Positions 29,126 through 37,205 of a stretch of DNA of 64,000 bases are shown here, piece after piece. Below the pieces are notes generated by a model. The model was not told where the DNA came from. It was given only the letters and a program-made list of their open reading frames with translations, and searched no databases. Position 1 is the stretch's first letter; the number at the start of each line of letters is the position of its first letter. Origin of the DNA: Methylomonas montana (GTDB lineage Bacteria > Pseudomonadota > Gammaproteobacteria > Methylococcales > Methylomonadaceae); NCBI RefSeq assembly GCF_030490285.1, contig NZ_CP129884.1, forward strand, positions 1,984,001 to 2,048,000, written 5' to 3'. The position numbers were made by a program, and so were the translations under genes.

Positions 29126-29779
29126 TGCAATTCAAAGGCCATAGCTAAAGCTTTGCTACCAGGACAGCATATGGCTTTTGATGATTCCCGGACTGCGTTT
29201 GTCTGCCATGGCAAAGGCGAGAACTCGGTTTTATCGATATAGAAGTACTGTTGATGGACAGGCAGGTGTCAATTGGCCATTGGCCGTCTATGTCATTTCC
29301 AGTGGCTATTGTCGCTTGGGAGGCTTTGAAAAACCAGCGTGATTCTGGTAGTGATCCTGCATTAGCTGCAAAGCAAGCAAAATTAGAGGCAAAAGCTTAA
29401 TTAAATAAGCAAGAAGCAAAGAAACAGAAAACGCCTGCACGGTAAGCGTGTTTTGTGATGAGTATTTGGCCTGGTTGTGGGGGCGCAACGATCGAGGAAA
29501 AGGACATCATGGAATTGGTTGCCGCGATCAAAGCCTCGAATAACCTGACGCAGACACAACCTATTAAAACTTGCTAAGCCTCGAAAAATCACTTGCGTGC
29601 TTTCGTTGGCGTATTGCGGAGGCAAGGGCTGGATTATGCGCCACAATTCATACACACGGTCCTGTTTGATGCTAACTTGGGCGTGTAACATCCAACTTGA
29701 GATGTATGGGTAGTGCGTCAACACCTCCCTAATCCTAGGCAGGCTCTCCATATTCCGCTATCTGCTGAGGTGATTAGTC

Positions 29780-30523
29780 ATGAATCGTACACTGGTCAAT
29801 ATCATCATCGATTTGGTTGCAACGCTGCTGTTCTTAGGAATGATTGCAACCGGTTATTTGTTGAGGTTTCCGTTGCCGCCTGGTAGTAACAAAACGCTGA
29901 CCTTATGGCGCTTGAGCCGGCACCAGTGGGGCGATATTCATTTCTGGATCAGCCTGGGACTTTTGGCTGTACTGGTTATCCATTTGGCACTTCACTGGAA
30001 CTGGATCGTCACTGTTATCGGCAAGCGTTGTCGCCTGATTAAAACCTCGCAACCTTCGCTAGTGCGTAGCGCGATTTGGACTCTTGGTGTTTTTATAGGT
30101 CTATGTATTGCTTTCGGCTGGCTTGCCCAAAGGGATGTTAAAGAAATGTCTCAGCCCGTTTGTTCGTCTATGTCAGTTAAAGACCAAAACGATACACCGA
30201 AGCTTGATTTAGCCAATGCTGAGTCAAGTGCGTATCACGTTAAATCGCTGGTATGGGACGATGTATACCCGATTTTTGCAACGAACTGTCTTGACTGCCA
30301 TGGTCCACAGAAACACTATGCCGGTTTTCGGGTCGATAAATTTGAAGATTTCTTTAAAAATGGCAGTGGCCCCTCTTTAGTACTGCCCGGCCAGAGCAGC
30401 GAAAGTCCTTTAATCGCTATCATTTCGGGGGGGCGTGCCAATATGGCGATGGCTGAAAGCCATAAACTCTCCGACTCGGCAGTATCACGTATCAAAACCT
30501 GGATTGACCAAGGGGCGAAATGA
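29780..30523 (+). CDS. DUF4405-type membrane domain fused to a single-haem cytochrome c domain
   Basis: A 247-residue protein. The N-terminal part (about 1-120) has three hydrophobic segments with histidines placed as in DUF4405 / cytochrome b-like proteins (HQWGDIHFW, VIHLALHWNW), and may bind haem b. The C-terminal part (about 150-247) is a planctomycete-type cytochrome c domain with one haem site, CLDCHGPQKHYAGFRVD, and a likely distal Met in RANMAM. It is probably an inner-membrane electron carrier with its c domain in the periplasm. Partner genes are not obvious. The DsbD-like gene downstream is separated by 389 bases. Confidence 0.85.
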   Translation: MNRTLVNIIIDLVATLLFLGMIATGYLLRFPLPPGSNKTLTLWRLSRHQWGDIHFWISLGLLAVLVIHLALHWNWIVTVIGKRCRLIKTSQPSLVRSAIWTLGVFIGLCIAFGWLAQRDVKEMSQPVCSSMSVKDQNDTPKLDLANAESSAYHVKSLVWDDVYPIFATNCLDCHGPQKHYAGFRVDKFEDFFKNGSGPSLVLPGQSSESPLIAIISGGRANMAMAESHKLSDSAVSRIKTWIDQGAK

Positions 30524-30912
30524 CTAGAAAGTTTTTGTTAGAGCTATTTCCATTCTGATCATCTTGGCGGATTTAGGTATCAAAATTTGAAAACTCGGCC
30601 TCTCCGATTTAAAGCCTGTTTCGCCCTGACTTGTGTTGGAGAATCAGCAGGGTTTGTTGGTGGGGTGTATCTGACAATACAGGATGGAAGATTGCAAAGG
30701 CCGCGGGTATGAAGAGCCAGACATATGTTGCTGCGGCCGGCGTTGTTGGCGGCTGGCAGCATCGATGATAGCGGCTATCTATATTTTGTTTCCAAACCTA
30801 AACTCTTCTGGCTGTGATTGACGGCATGGAAACTGCTGTGTTGATTTGTTGCCTACTGAGGCGGCGCCGTCGCTTCGTTCAAACGGCAACGCTGGGCTTT
30901 TGAGAGGTTTAA
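30524..30912. other. Intergenic region before the DsbD-like gene
   Basis: 389 bases. Only short frames without recognisable product, and no clear promoter or terminator. The last 12 bases hold the ribosome-binding site GAGAGG for the next gene. Confidence 0.5.
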
Positions 30913-33027
30913 GTGTTGATCCATCATAAATTTACTCACCTTGCGCTGTTTTTCGCGCTGACGTTTGCTTCGCTGCAAACGCTGGCTGAACCAGGAGCGG
31001 AAGCTGGTACGGAACAGGTACGGGCCAGTTTGATTGCCTCGGCCGCCGCTGTGCACCCGGGCGACGAAATCCTGATCGGTGTACACCAGCAGATCATTCC
31101 GCACTGGCATACCTATTGGAAAAATCCAGGCGATTCCGGTTTGGCCACCAAGATTCAATACCAGTTGCCGCCCGGTTCATCGGTGGCCGAGATTCAATGG
31201 CCGACGCCCAGCAAAATTGTGCTGGGGCCGGTGGTCAATTACGGTTATCACGATGCGGTGACTTTATTGTCGACGCTGCGGGTAGCGGACGATGCTGAGT
31301 TGGGTTCGGAGTTGCCGATCAATGCCAAGGTTAAATGGTTGGTCTGCGAGCTGACCTGTATCCCGCAGCAAGTCGAATTGGCGCTGCGGCTGCCGGTGGT
31401 GGCGAAGGGCGTTGCTGTCGAGCCGGGAAGTCCGTTGGTTGAAGCGGCCAAAGCCAGTTTGCCGGCTGATTTACCCTGGAAGGCCACACTAGACGAAGAT
31501 GCGGCGAGGCTGGTCTTGCGAGTGAGAGGCGATGGTCTGCCGGCAACGCAAAACCAGGCCATTTTGTTCTATCCCGAACAGTGGGGCCCAATTTCGCATG
31601 GCGCCGAACAAACGGCGAAGTTTTCCGAAAATGCTATCGAATTGCGCTTAAAGCCCGGTGATCAGCCGTTAGAGCCTGGCCAGACTTTGAACGGCGTGTT
31701 GGCTATTGGAGCCGATGGTGCCGCGCGCGGTTATCGGGTCAGCGCGGTATGGCCGGGAATCGTAAAACCATCAGCATCTGTGCCGGTGGCCGCCAATCTG
31801 GCTTTGCCGACAGCCTTATTGCTGGCGCTGGCCGGCGGCCTGGTTTTAAATTTGATGCCTTGCGTGTTTCCAGTATTGTCGATCAAAGCTTTGGCGGTGT
31901 TGCAGCAAGCCGGTCATCATCGCTGGCAAACCCGCTTGCACGGTTGGGCTTACGCGGCGGGGATTTTAGTCAGTTTTGCCGGTCTTGCCGGCTTGCTGAT
32001 GGCGTTAAAGGCCGGTGGCGCCAGCATTGGTTGGGGCTTTCAATTTCAATCGCCGCTGTTCGTATTGGCGGTGGCGTATGTGATGTTTGCGGTTGGTTTG
32101 AGCTTGTCCGGCGTGTTTACCATCGGCGCCTCGGTCGCCGGCATCGGTTCGGGTTTGGCGGCCCGTTCCGGCTATTCTGGCAGTTTTTTTACCGGCGCGT
32201 TGGCGGCCGTGGTGGCGACGCCGTGTACCGCGCCGTTCATGGGTGCGGCGATTGGCTTTGCCTTGAGCCAGCCGGCCTTGGTGATGCTGGCGGTATTTTT
32301 AAGCTTGGGCGCCGGCTTGGCCTTACCTTACTGGCTGCTGTGCCATTGGCCGGCTCTGCAACGCCGCCTGCCCAAGCCGGGCTTGTGGATGGAGCATCTG
32401 AAGCAAGGCCTGGCGTTTCCGATGTATGCGGCGGCAGCCTGGTTGATTTGGGTGTTGGCGCGTCAAGCAGGGCCTGCCGCAGTGGCCGGGGCCTTGGGCG
32501 GCTGTGTGGCAATCGGCTTTGCGGCTTGGTTGTATCAAATCAGCCGGTATTCAAGCGATGGCAGGCGCCGCTTGGGCGGGGCCAGCGCCGGTTTGCTATT
32601 GGCTTTGGCGGTCGGCGGTGGCTATTTTGCCGTTGACACCCCAGCCCTTACCTCCCAGACAAGCAATGCCAGTGACGAGCATTGGCAAGCCTATAGTCCA
32701 GATGAATTACGCCGATTGCGTGCCGAAGGCAAACCGGTGTTCGTCAACCTGACCGCCGACTGGTGCATCAGTTGTCTGGTCAACGAGCAGGTGGCGCTGA
32801 GCCGCGACGCGGTGTTGAGCGCCTTTCGCGAGGCAGGCGTGGTTTATCTGAAAGGTGACTGGACCAACCGCGACCCGGCAATCGCCGGTGTGCTGGCCGA
32901 ATACGGCCGCAGCGGCGTGCCCCTGTATTTGTATTTCGCGCCCGGCGCGCAGACTGCGGCGGTGTTGCCGCAAATCCTGACGCCGGACATCGTCATCGAC
33001 GCCGTAAAAGGTGCCGCCAAACTTTAA
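30913..33027 (+). CDS. DsbD/ScsB-like transmembrane thiol:disulfide reductase
   Basis: A 704-residue protein that moves reducing power from cytoplasmic thioredoxin to periplasmic proteins. A signal peptide precedes an N-terminal periplasmic domain with a Cys pair (C145-x3-C149 in WLVCELTCIPQ). Next comes the eight-helix membrane core with its two cysteines (C317 in NLMPCVFPVL, C438 in VATPCTAPFMGAA), and finally a thioredoxin domain with WCISC (C618, C621). The long N-terminal region is more like ScsB-type proteins than classical DsbD. The start is a GTG with GAGAGG upstream. The secreted redoxin 20 bases downstream is its likely client. Confidence 0.9.
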   Translation: MLIHHKFTHLALFFALTFASLQTLAEPGAEAGTEQVRASLIASAAAVHPGDEILIGVHQQIIPHWHTYWKNPGDSGLATKIQYQLPPGSSVAEIQWPTPSKIVLGPVVNYGYHDAVTLLSTLRVADDAELGSELPINAKVKWLVCELTCIPQQVELALRLPVVAKGVAVEPGSPLVEAAKASLPADLPWKATLDEDAARLVLRVRGDGLPATQNQAILFYPEQWGPISHGAEQTAKFSENAIELRLKPGDQPLEPGQTLNGVLAIGADGAARGYRVSAVWPGIVKPSASVPVAANLALPTALLLALAGGLVLNLMPCVFPVLSIKALAVLQQAGHHRWQTRLHGWAYAAGILVSFAGLAGLLMALKAGGASIGWGFQFQSPLFVLAVAYVMFAVGLSLSGVFTIGASVAGIGSGLAARSGYSGSFFTGALAAVVATPCTAPFMGAAIGFALSQPALVMLAVFLSLGAGLALPYWLLCHWPALQRRLPKPGLWMEHLKQGLAFPMYAAAAWLIWVLARQAGPAAVAGALGGCVAIGFAAWLYQISRYSSDGRRRLGGASAGLLLALAVGGGYFAVDTPALTSQTSNASDEHWQAYSPDELRRLRAEGKPVFVNLTADWCISCLVNEQVALSRDAVLSAFREAGVVYLKGDWTNRDPAIAGVLAEYGRSGVPLYLYFAPGAQTAAVLPQILTPDIVIDAVKGAAKL

Positions 33028-33047
33028 AATCAAACCAAGGAGTTTTC

Positions 33048-33668
33048 ATGTTATCGCAACGTCTATTCGGTTTTTTCGCATTGAGTTTGACCCTGTTGAT
33101 CCATTCCGGCGCGGCGCGGGCTGAGCCGGTAGTCGGCCAGCCCGCGCCGACGTTTTCCGGGGCCGCCGCCGAGGGTGGTACGCTGAATCTCGCCGACCTG
33201 CGCGGCAAGATTGTGATTCTGGAATGGACCAATCACGAATGCCCGTTCGTGCGTAAACATTACGAGTCCGGCAATATTCCCAAAGTGCAAAAACAAGCAG
33301 CCAGCCAAGGCGTCGTCTGGCTGCAAGTGATTTCCTCCGGGCCGGACAAGGAAGGTTATGTGGACGCAGCGACCGCCAAAAAGCTCAATCAGGAACGCGG
33401 CGCCACGCCAGCCAATGTGGTGTTTGATCCGAGTGGAACTATCGGTAAGCTTTACGCCGCTACCAACACGCCGCAATTGTTCATCATCGATCCCAAAGGC
33501 GTGTTGCTGTACAAAGGCGGCATAGACAGCATTCCGTCGGCCGATCAGGACGACATCGCCAGCGCCGAGAATTACATTTCCTCGGCTTTGAAGGAGCTGG
33601 CGGCAGGCAAACCGATCAGCAAATCAGTGACTAAACCGTATGGTTGTACCGTTAAATATGCCGGTTAA
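33048..33668 (+). CDS. Exported thioredoxin-fold redoxin
   Basis: A 206-residue periplasmic protein with a signal peptide (ending near ARA-EP) and an AhpC/TSA-Redoxin fold (GQPAPTFSGAAAEG, LRGKIVILEWTNHECPFV). The active site is a single Cys65 in CPFV rather than CxxC, as in peroxiredoxin-like or one-Cys redoxins. The cis-proline region is NTPQLFIIDPKG. A further Cys lies near the C-terminus (PYGCTVKY). Close linkage to the DsbD-like gene suggests it is reduced by that carrier. The substrate is not known. Confidence 0.87.
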   Translation: MLSQRLFGFFALSLTLLIHSGAARAEPVVGQPAPTFSGAAAEGGTLNLADLRGKIVILEWTNHECPFVRKHYESGNIPKVQKQAASQGVVWLQVISSGPDKEGYVDAATAKKLNQERGATPANVVFDPSGTIGKLYAATNTPQLFIIDPKGVLLYKGGIDSIPSADQDDIASAENYISSALKELAAGKPISKSVTKPYGCTVKYAG

Positions 33669-33747
33669 TGCCCTTGCTAGGCGAGTTTGTCTACTGTTCG
33701 ACGGGTAGAGGCGCAAAGATTTACGTTTTTGCCTTAGTACCCAGCTC

Positions 33748-34722
33748 ATGAATAGATTGCTGTTCGCGATGCTGCTGTTGCTATCGGCTTGCGCGCCGAA
33801 AGAATATTTTCGTACCGAGATTCGCACCACACCCTGTCTAGCCAGTGTCGGTGAGGATTGCAGCGCCGCGAATTTAGTGGTCAACCAGCAAGACGATTAT
33901 GCGCTGGGCTTCGTGGAGTTCGACGACGACGGCCGCTTTTACGATCAACGCCAGGCCGATGCCTTGCTGAATTGCTTGCAAGACCAGCGTCAGCCGCAAT
34001 ATGTGGTGATCTACGCGCACGGCTGGCACCATAACGCCAGGGACAGTGATAACAACGTCCGCCGTTTCAAGGAAAGTCTGCGCGACATCAAGCGCCGCAA
34101 TCAACAACACCGGGTGGTGGGAGTCTACCTGGGGTGGCGCGGCGAAACCGTGGAAACGCCCTGGTTGCGAGCGTTGACCTTTTGGGGACGGCGGTCGGTC
34201 AGCGAACGCTTGGGCCAAAAGCAATTTCTGGATTTCTTGTTGAATGTCGAGACTGTCGTCAAACACGATGCCGATCCGAATAATCGCTTGCTCACCATAG
34301 GCCATAGTCTGGGGGCTTCGGTGCTGTTAAACGCCTTGCAGCCGGTCTGGCTGCAACGGTTGCAACAAGGCCGCGGTGATCAGGCCCGTTTCGGTGACCT
34401 GGTGTTGCTGGTCAATCCGGCAGTTGAAGCCCGGCGCTTTGCCGACTTGCGAGCGGCGGTCCGCCGAGTCGGCGCGACAAATCGGCTTGTGCATACCAAC
34501 CCGTTAGTGGTGGTTGCCAGTTCGGAAGCCGATAACATCACCAAAAATATGTTTACCTACAGCAGAGCCGTGCCGGCTTGGTTTGAGTCGGTGTTGGATC
34601 CAGTCGAGCAGGTGGACATGCAGGGCGCTTCGCAATGGGATTTAGCCGCGACCGCCGTCGGGCATTTTCGCGGTTTTATCACTCACGCTGAAAATCTTGG
34701 AAACGGAGCGATAGCGAAGTGA
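33748..34722 (+). CDS. Alpha/beta-hydrolase lipoprotein, 5' part of an interrupted gene
   Basis: A 324-residue reading frame with a lipoprotein signal (LLLLSAC) and an alpha/beta-hydrolase fold: YVVIYAHGWHHNARDSDNNV and the nucleophile elbow TIGHSLGASVLLN. The last ten residues before the stop come from an inserted element that begins near 34690. Removing 300 bases (from 34690 to 34989) joins ...GHFRGFITHA in frame to TLANQACPTGLEV and gives a continuous protein of about 410 residues ending at 35280. The gene is therefore probably truncated, although the catalytic core is present and the shortened protein could still be made. Confidence 0.8.
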   Translation: MNRLLFAMLLLLSACAPKEYFRTEIRTTPCLASVGEDCSAANLVVNQQDDYALGFVEFDDDGRFYDQRQADALLNCLQDQRQPQYVVIYAHGWHHNARDSDNNVRRFKESLRDIKRRNQQHRVVGVYLGWRGETVETPWLRALTFWGRRSVSERLGQKQFLDFLLNVETVVKHDADPNNRLLTIGHSLGASVLLNALQPVWLQRLQQGRGDQARFGDLVLLVNPAVEARRFADLRAAVRRVGATNRLVHTNPLVVVASSEADNITKNMFTYSRAVPAWFESVLDPVEQVDMQGASQWDLAATAVGHFRGFITHAENLGNGAIAK

Positions 34723-34984
34723 AGATTTTTAGTCCGCGATAGCCGTAGCGCCGGGCGGGTTTTCGTAGTGAAGCGGAGAAAACCTGCAAGGCATCGCGAA
34801 ACGGCGTCAAGTCATGCGAGAGCCAATGTTTCGACCCCTTGTTGGGTCGAAACGAGGTGACGCGGACGAATCGGGGCCGCCGGAGGCATAAGCGGTCGCG
34901 TAATTTTTGCCGCTTGATTGGGCTGGGATGCCCAAAACAAGCTTTCGCAAAAATAGCGACTCCCCGATCGCCTGGAGACCACGG
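34690..34984. mobile_element. 300-bp structured insertion with ACGCT direct repeats
   Basis: ACGCT occurs at 34685-34689 and again exactly 300 bases later at 34985-34989, flanking an insert that breaks the hydrolase gene. The insert is unusually hairpin-rich. AAAATCTT / AAGATTTT pairs at 34691 and 34722. A 10-base stem with one wobble pairs at 34755 and 34778. A perfect GTTTCGACCC / GGGTCGAAAC stem lies at 34828-34853. A multi-step stem runs from 34870 to 34968 (ATCGGGG/CCCCGAT, ATTTTTGC/GCAAAAAT, GCTTG/CAAGC, TTGGGC/GCCCAA). No protein is encoded and no clear terminal inverted repeat is seen, so it would be a non-autonomous element. Confidence 0.7.
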
Positions 34985-35280
34985 ACGCTACGTTGGCGAA
35001 TCAGGCATGTCCAACCGGTTTGGAAGTCAGCGGCACCGATCTTTCGGGCCGACAGCAAATCGCCGCACAGGCCTGGCCCATGGCCGGCGCTTCAATTTGG
35101 CGGGTGGCGAACGGTTTGCAACTGCGGCCCGTGGCGGATATGCCATTGGATGATCCGCTCTGGGTAGTGCAAACCGATAGGTATGTGTTGCCCAACCACG
35201 GATTCATGGCGCAAAAGCCGTTCTGGTGCTTCATCGAGCAGACCATGAATCTGGCAACGAGTGCTTACGCTTTAAATTGA
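34985..35280 (+). pseudogene. 3' fragment of the interrupted hydrolase gene
   Basis: The reading frame from 34987 to 35280 is in the same phase as the upstream hydrolase gene. It encodes about 97 residues with continuing protein-like composition (LEVSGTDLSGRQQ, WRVANGLQLRPVADMPLDDP, LWVVQTDRYVLPNHGF). A TTG at 34993 could restart translation, but no good ribosome-binding site is visible. I read it as the detached C-terminus. Confidence 0.7.
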
Positions 35281-35314
35281 ACGGTTTTTTACTGTTGCCT
35301 GATAGTGAGTGAGG

Positions 35315-35488
35315 CTACTTTGCACCACGAACGAATATCAGCAGGAACGGAATCGCCAGCGGGCCAAACAAGGCGCCCATGGCGCTCCAGAACGCGACGT
35401 GTCGGGAGCCGCGCGATTTTGCGATGGAATGGCAGACGAAGACGCCGATAAGGTTGAGCAATATCAGTAGGAGCATTTCTATTGACAT
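35315..35488 (-). CDS. Small membrane protein
   Basis: A 57-residue protein beginning MSIEMLLLILLNLIGV. It has two predicted transmembrane helices (about 3-20 and 33-53) separated by a short basic loop (AKSRGSRH). The second helix region, FWSAMGALFGPLAIPFLL, resembles the small two-helix proteins that are common in proteobacteria. No family is assigned. It lies 73 bases downstream of the cytochrome lipoprotein gene on the same strand and could be the last gene of that operon. The intervening bases show no terminator. Confidence 0.6.
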   Translation of the reverse strand: MSIEMLLLILLNLIGVFVCHSIAKSRGSRHVAFWSAMGALFGPLAIPFLLIFVRGAK

Positions 35489-35560
35489 ATCATTTATCCA
35501 CGTCGCGAGAGGCCTGGAACGCGACGCGTCACCGGATGGTGGCGTTTATCGCCACTTGTT

Positions 35561-36142
35561 TTATTTGGGCCGCGCATCGCCCGGATACCAGAACTGGCTA
35601 TGGCATTGCTCGCAGGCTTGTTCGACTTCGCCGCCGGCTTTTTCCAGTTCCTCGACGTTTTTGGCTTCTATCGCCAACAGTAAGCCTTGCGCGGCAGTTT
35701 GCAGGCCTTGCGCTCTTTGCAGGTATTCCTGGCGATGCTCGGCAATTAAGGTTTTGATCGCAGCCGGCGTCAGTTCGGCGCCACCACTGGAGGTGACGGC
35801 GTTGGCGGCCGCAATCGGCCGGTCTTCAATCAGCAATAGATTCGCTGCTTCGGCCACGGACGAGGCATGTTGGCGCAGCAGTCGCCAGTCTTCGTCGGTT
35901 TGCGGCTGGCGTTCTTCGGTGCCGCTCGCCGTACTGACCGAGGATACCGAGTTCCAGACGAAATCGATGTTGGGGTCGATGATAGCCGTCATGATGTCTT
36001 GCAGCGTCGCGACCGCTTTGAAAGGAATTGGCGGCGTAGCTGGTTCGGTTGTAGCAGTGTTGCAGGCAATCAATATACCGGCAGAGGCTAGGCTGCAGGC
36101 AATAACTTTTAAACGTGAACTAGATTTACTGAGAACAAGCAT
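35561..36142 (-). CDS. Cytochrome c lipoprotein with C-terminal CxxCH
   Basis: About 193 residues. The start at 36142 gives MLVLSKSSSRLKVIA followed by a lipobox (ILIAC); a longer frame upstream is poorly protein-like. The single haem motif CEQCHSQFWYPG lies near the C-terminus after a helical region. That layout matches class II (c'-type) cytochromes, where the haem site is at the end of a four-helix bundle. It should be an outer- or inner-membrane-attached periplasmic electron or gas-binding protein. It is near the end of a minus-strand operon with two DUF6644-like membrane proteins and three exported proteins. Confidence 0.8.
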   Translation of the reverse strand: MLVLSKSSSRLKVIACSLASAGILIACNTATTEPATPPIPFKAVATLQDIMTAIIDPNIDFVWNSVSSVSTASGTEERQPQTDEDWRLLRQHASSVAEAANLLLIEDRPIAAANAVTSSGGAELTPAAIKTLIAEHRQEYLQRAQGLQTAAQGLLLAIEAKNVEELEKAGGEVEQACEQCHSQFWYPGDARPK

Positions 36143-36218
36143 GGTTGAGCAATCCTGTGCGAATAAAGGAAGACACTTGATGTGAGACGCTTTGAACTTG
36201 GAAATGGACGTTTCGGCG

Positions 36219-36695
36219 TTAAGCAAAAAAGCCGATAAAGCGTCCGGCAAAGGCTACTCCCAGCCACAGGCTTAACACCAAACCGCCGGTGGTTTTTGCC
36301 AGCCATGTGCCGCGAGAGCCGGAAGCGGCGACCCAACGATAGAGCGTGAAATAAACCAGCAAGGCCACACCCAGCAATACGAATTTGGCCCAAAAGAAAT
36401 CGTTAGTGTAATAGCTGGTGGCCGCCGGGATGAAGATCAGCAAGCCCGACACCAATAATAGTGTCAAGCCGGTCCAGAACAATTTGCGGGTACTGTGCTG
36501 AATTTGCACCAGCGGCACCTTGCTTAGCCCCAAACCCAGCAAATTCAGGCTGGTCAATAGCACCGATGCCAGCAGCAAAATCATGCCGGCGATATGGCCC
36601 AGTTCCAGTACCGCGCAGAACAGATGATCCAACCCGCCGACATAGCGGCCAAATTCGCTGGATTGCAAAGTTTTGAAGAATTCGAGAGCAGACAT
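36219..36695 (-). CDS. DUF6644-like integral membrane protein (second copy)
   Basis: A 158-residue protein with four hydrophobic helices and conserved membrane histidine context (LDHLFCAVLELGHIAGMILL). It begins MSALEFFKTLQSSEFG, closely paralleling the neighbour that begins MSLIEFAQTLNDSELG, so the two genes arose by duplication. The start at 36695 is chosen by this comparison; the longer frame runs into the upstream gene. The paired histidines could ligate haem b, but this is a guess. It is five bases from the upstream copy. Confidence 0.75.
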   Translation of the reverse strand: MSALEFFKTLQSSEFGRYVGGLDHLFCAVLELGHIAGMILLLASVLLTSLNLLGLGLSKVPLVQIQHSTRKLFWTGLTLLLVSGLLIFIPAATSYYTNDFFWAKFVLLGVALLVYFTLYRWVAASGSRGTWLAKTTGGLVLSLWLGVAFAGRFIGFFA

Positions 36696-36700
36696 AAGGA

Positions 36701-37198
36701 TTATTGGTAACTCAGGTAAGGGATCAAACGGCCGGCGATCACCACCAGGCTCCATAAGGTCAGCGAGGTGAGTCCGGCAAAACGGACCGCGCCAGGCAAC
36801 AGCGGAGCATCGCCCCAATGCCCAACATCGCGGCCCCATTTCAATTCAAACCACAAGGCGTTGATGCCGGCCAAGGCTATGAACCCCAGCTTGTAAAAAA
36901 ACACCGGCAGCGTGATGATTTTCGACGCCGTCGCTACGAACAACAAAATCCCGGTCACGAAGATCACCACAAATCCGCTCAGCAGCCAGGGCCGCAGCGG
37001 GTGCAGCACTTGCCCGACCGGCAGTTGCGGCAAAAACAGGCCGAGCAGTCGCAAGTCGACGAAAAACAATAGGCCCAAGGCCACTGCCAGGCCGATCAAA
37101 TGCAGGCCTTCGATCAGCGGAAACATATACACCGACTCACGCAACGCGGTGCCAAGCTCGGAATCGTTAAGGGTTTGGGCGAATTCGATTAAGGACAT
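36701..37198 (-). CDS. DUF6644-like integral membrane protein (first copy)
   Basis: A 165-residue protein with four transmembrane segments and the conserved opening MSLIEFAQTLNDSELG, then FPLIEGLHLIGLAVALGLLF, where the His sits in the first helix. It ends with a C-terminal helix followed by GRLIPYLSYQ. It is related to the protein encoded just downstream. It starts seven bases after an exported-protein gene. No function is established; the pair may form a heterodimeric membrane module. Confidence 0.77.
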   Translation of the reverse strand: MSLIEFAQTLNDSELGTALRESVYMFPLIEGLHLIGLAVALGLLFFVDLRLLGLFLPQLPVGQVLHPLRPWLLSGFVVIFVTGILLFVATASKIITLPVFFYKLGFIALAGINALWFELKWGRDVGHWGDAPLLPGAVRFAGLTSLTLWSLVVIAGRLIPYLSYQ

Positions 37199-37205
37199 GA
37201 TGAAC

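Larger units (their letters stand above)
28883..29779. other. Gene-poor region with nested inverted repeats
   Basis: About 0.9 kb without a recognised gene. The mutS-proximal part holds two hairpin-forming repeats (listed separately). The rest has short open frames only: for example 29254-29400 on the plus strand (48 residues, alanine/lysine-rich end), 29458-29577 plus (39 residues), and a 116-codon minus frame at 29401-29751 rich in Arg and Leu. None resembles a family I know. The region could be the decayed remains of a mobile element, but no transposase motif is visible. Confidence 0.5.

Noticed and set aside
29401-29751. 116-codon minus-strand frame, possibly a degenerate transposase
   Set aside because: No DDE, HUH or serine-recombinase motif and no homology I recognise; left as part of an unassigned region.
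31749-32636. Plus-strand frame of 295 codons inside the DsbD-like gene
   Set aside because: Shifted frame over a clear DsbD membrane core; composition is Gly/Arg-rich shadow sequence with no family features.
34690-34984. Interpretation as a group I/II intron or riboswitch
   Set aside because: Strong hairpins but no recognisable catalytic core or aptamer, and it sits inside a coding gene with a direct repeat, which favours a mobile element.
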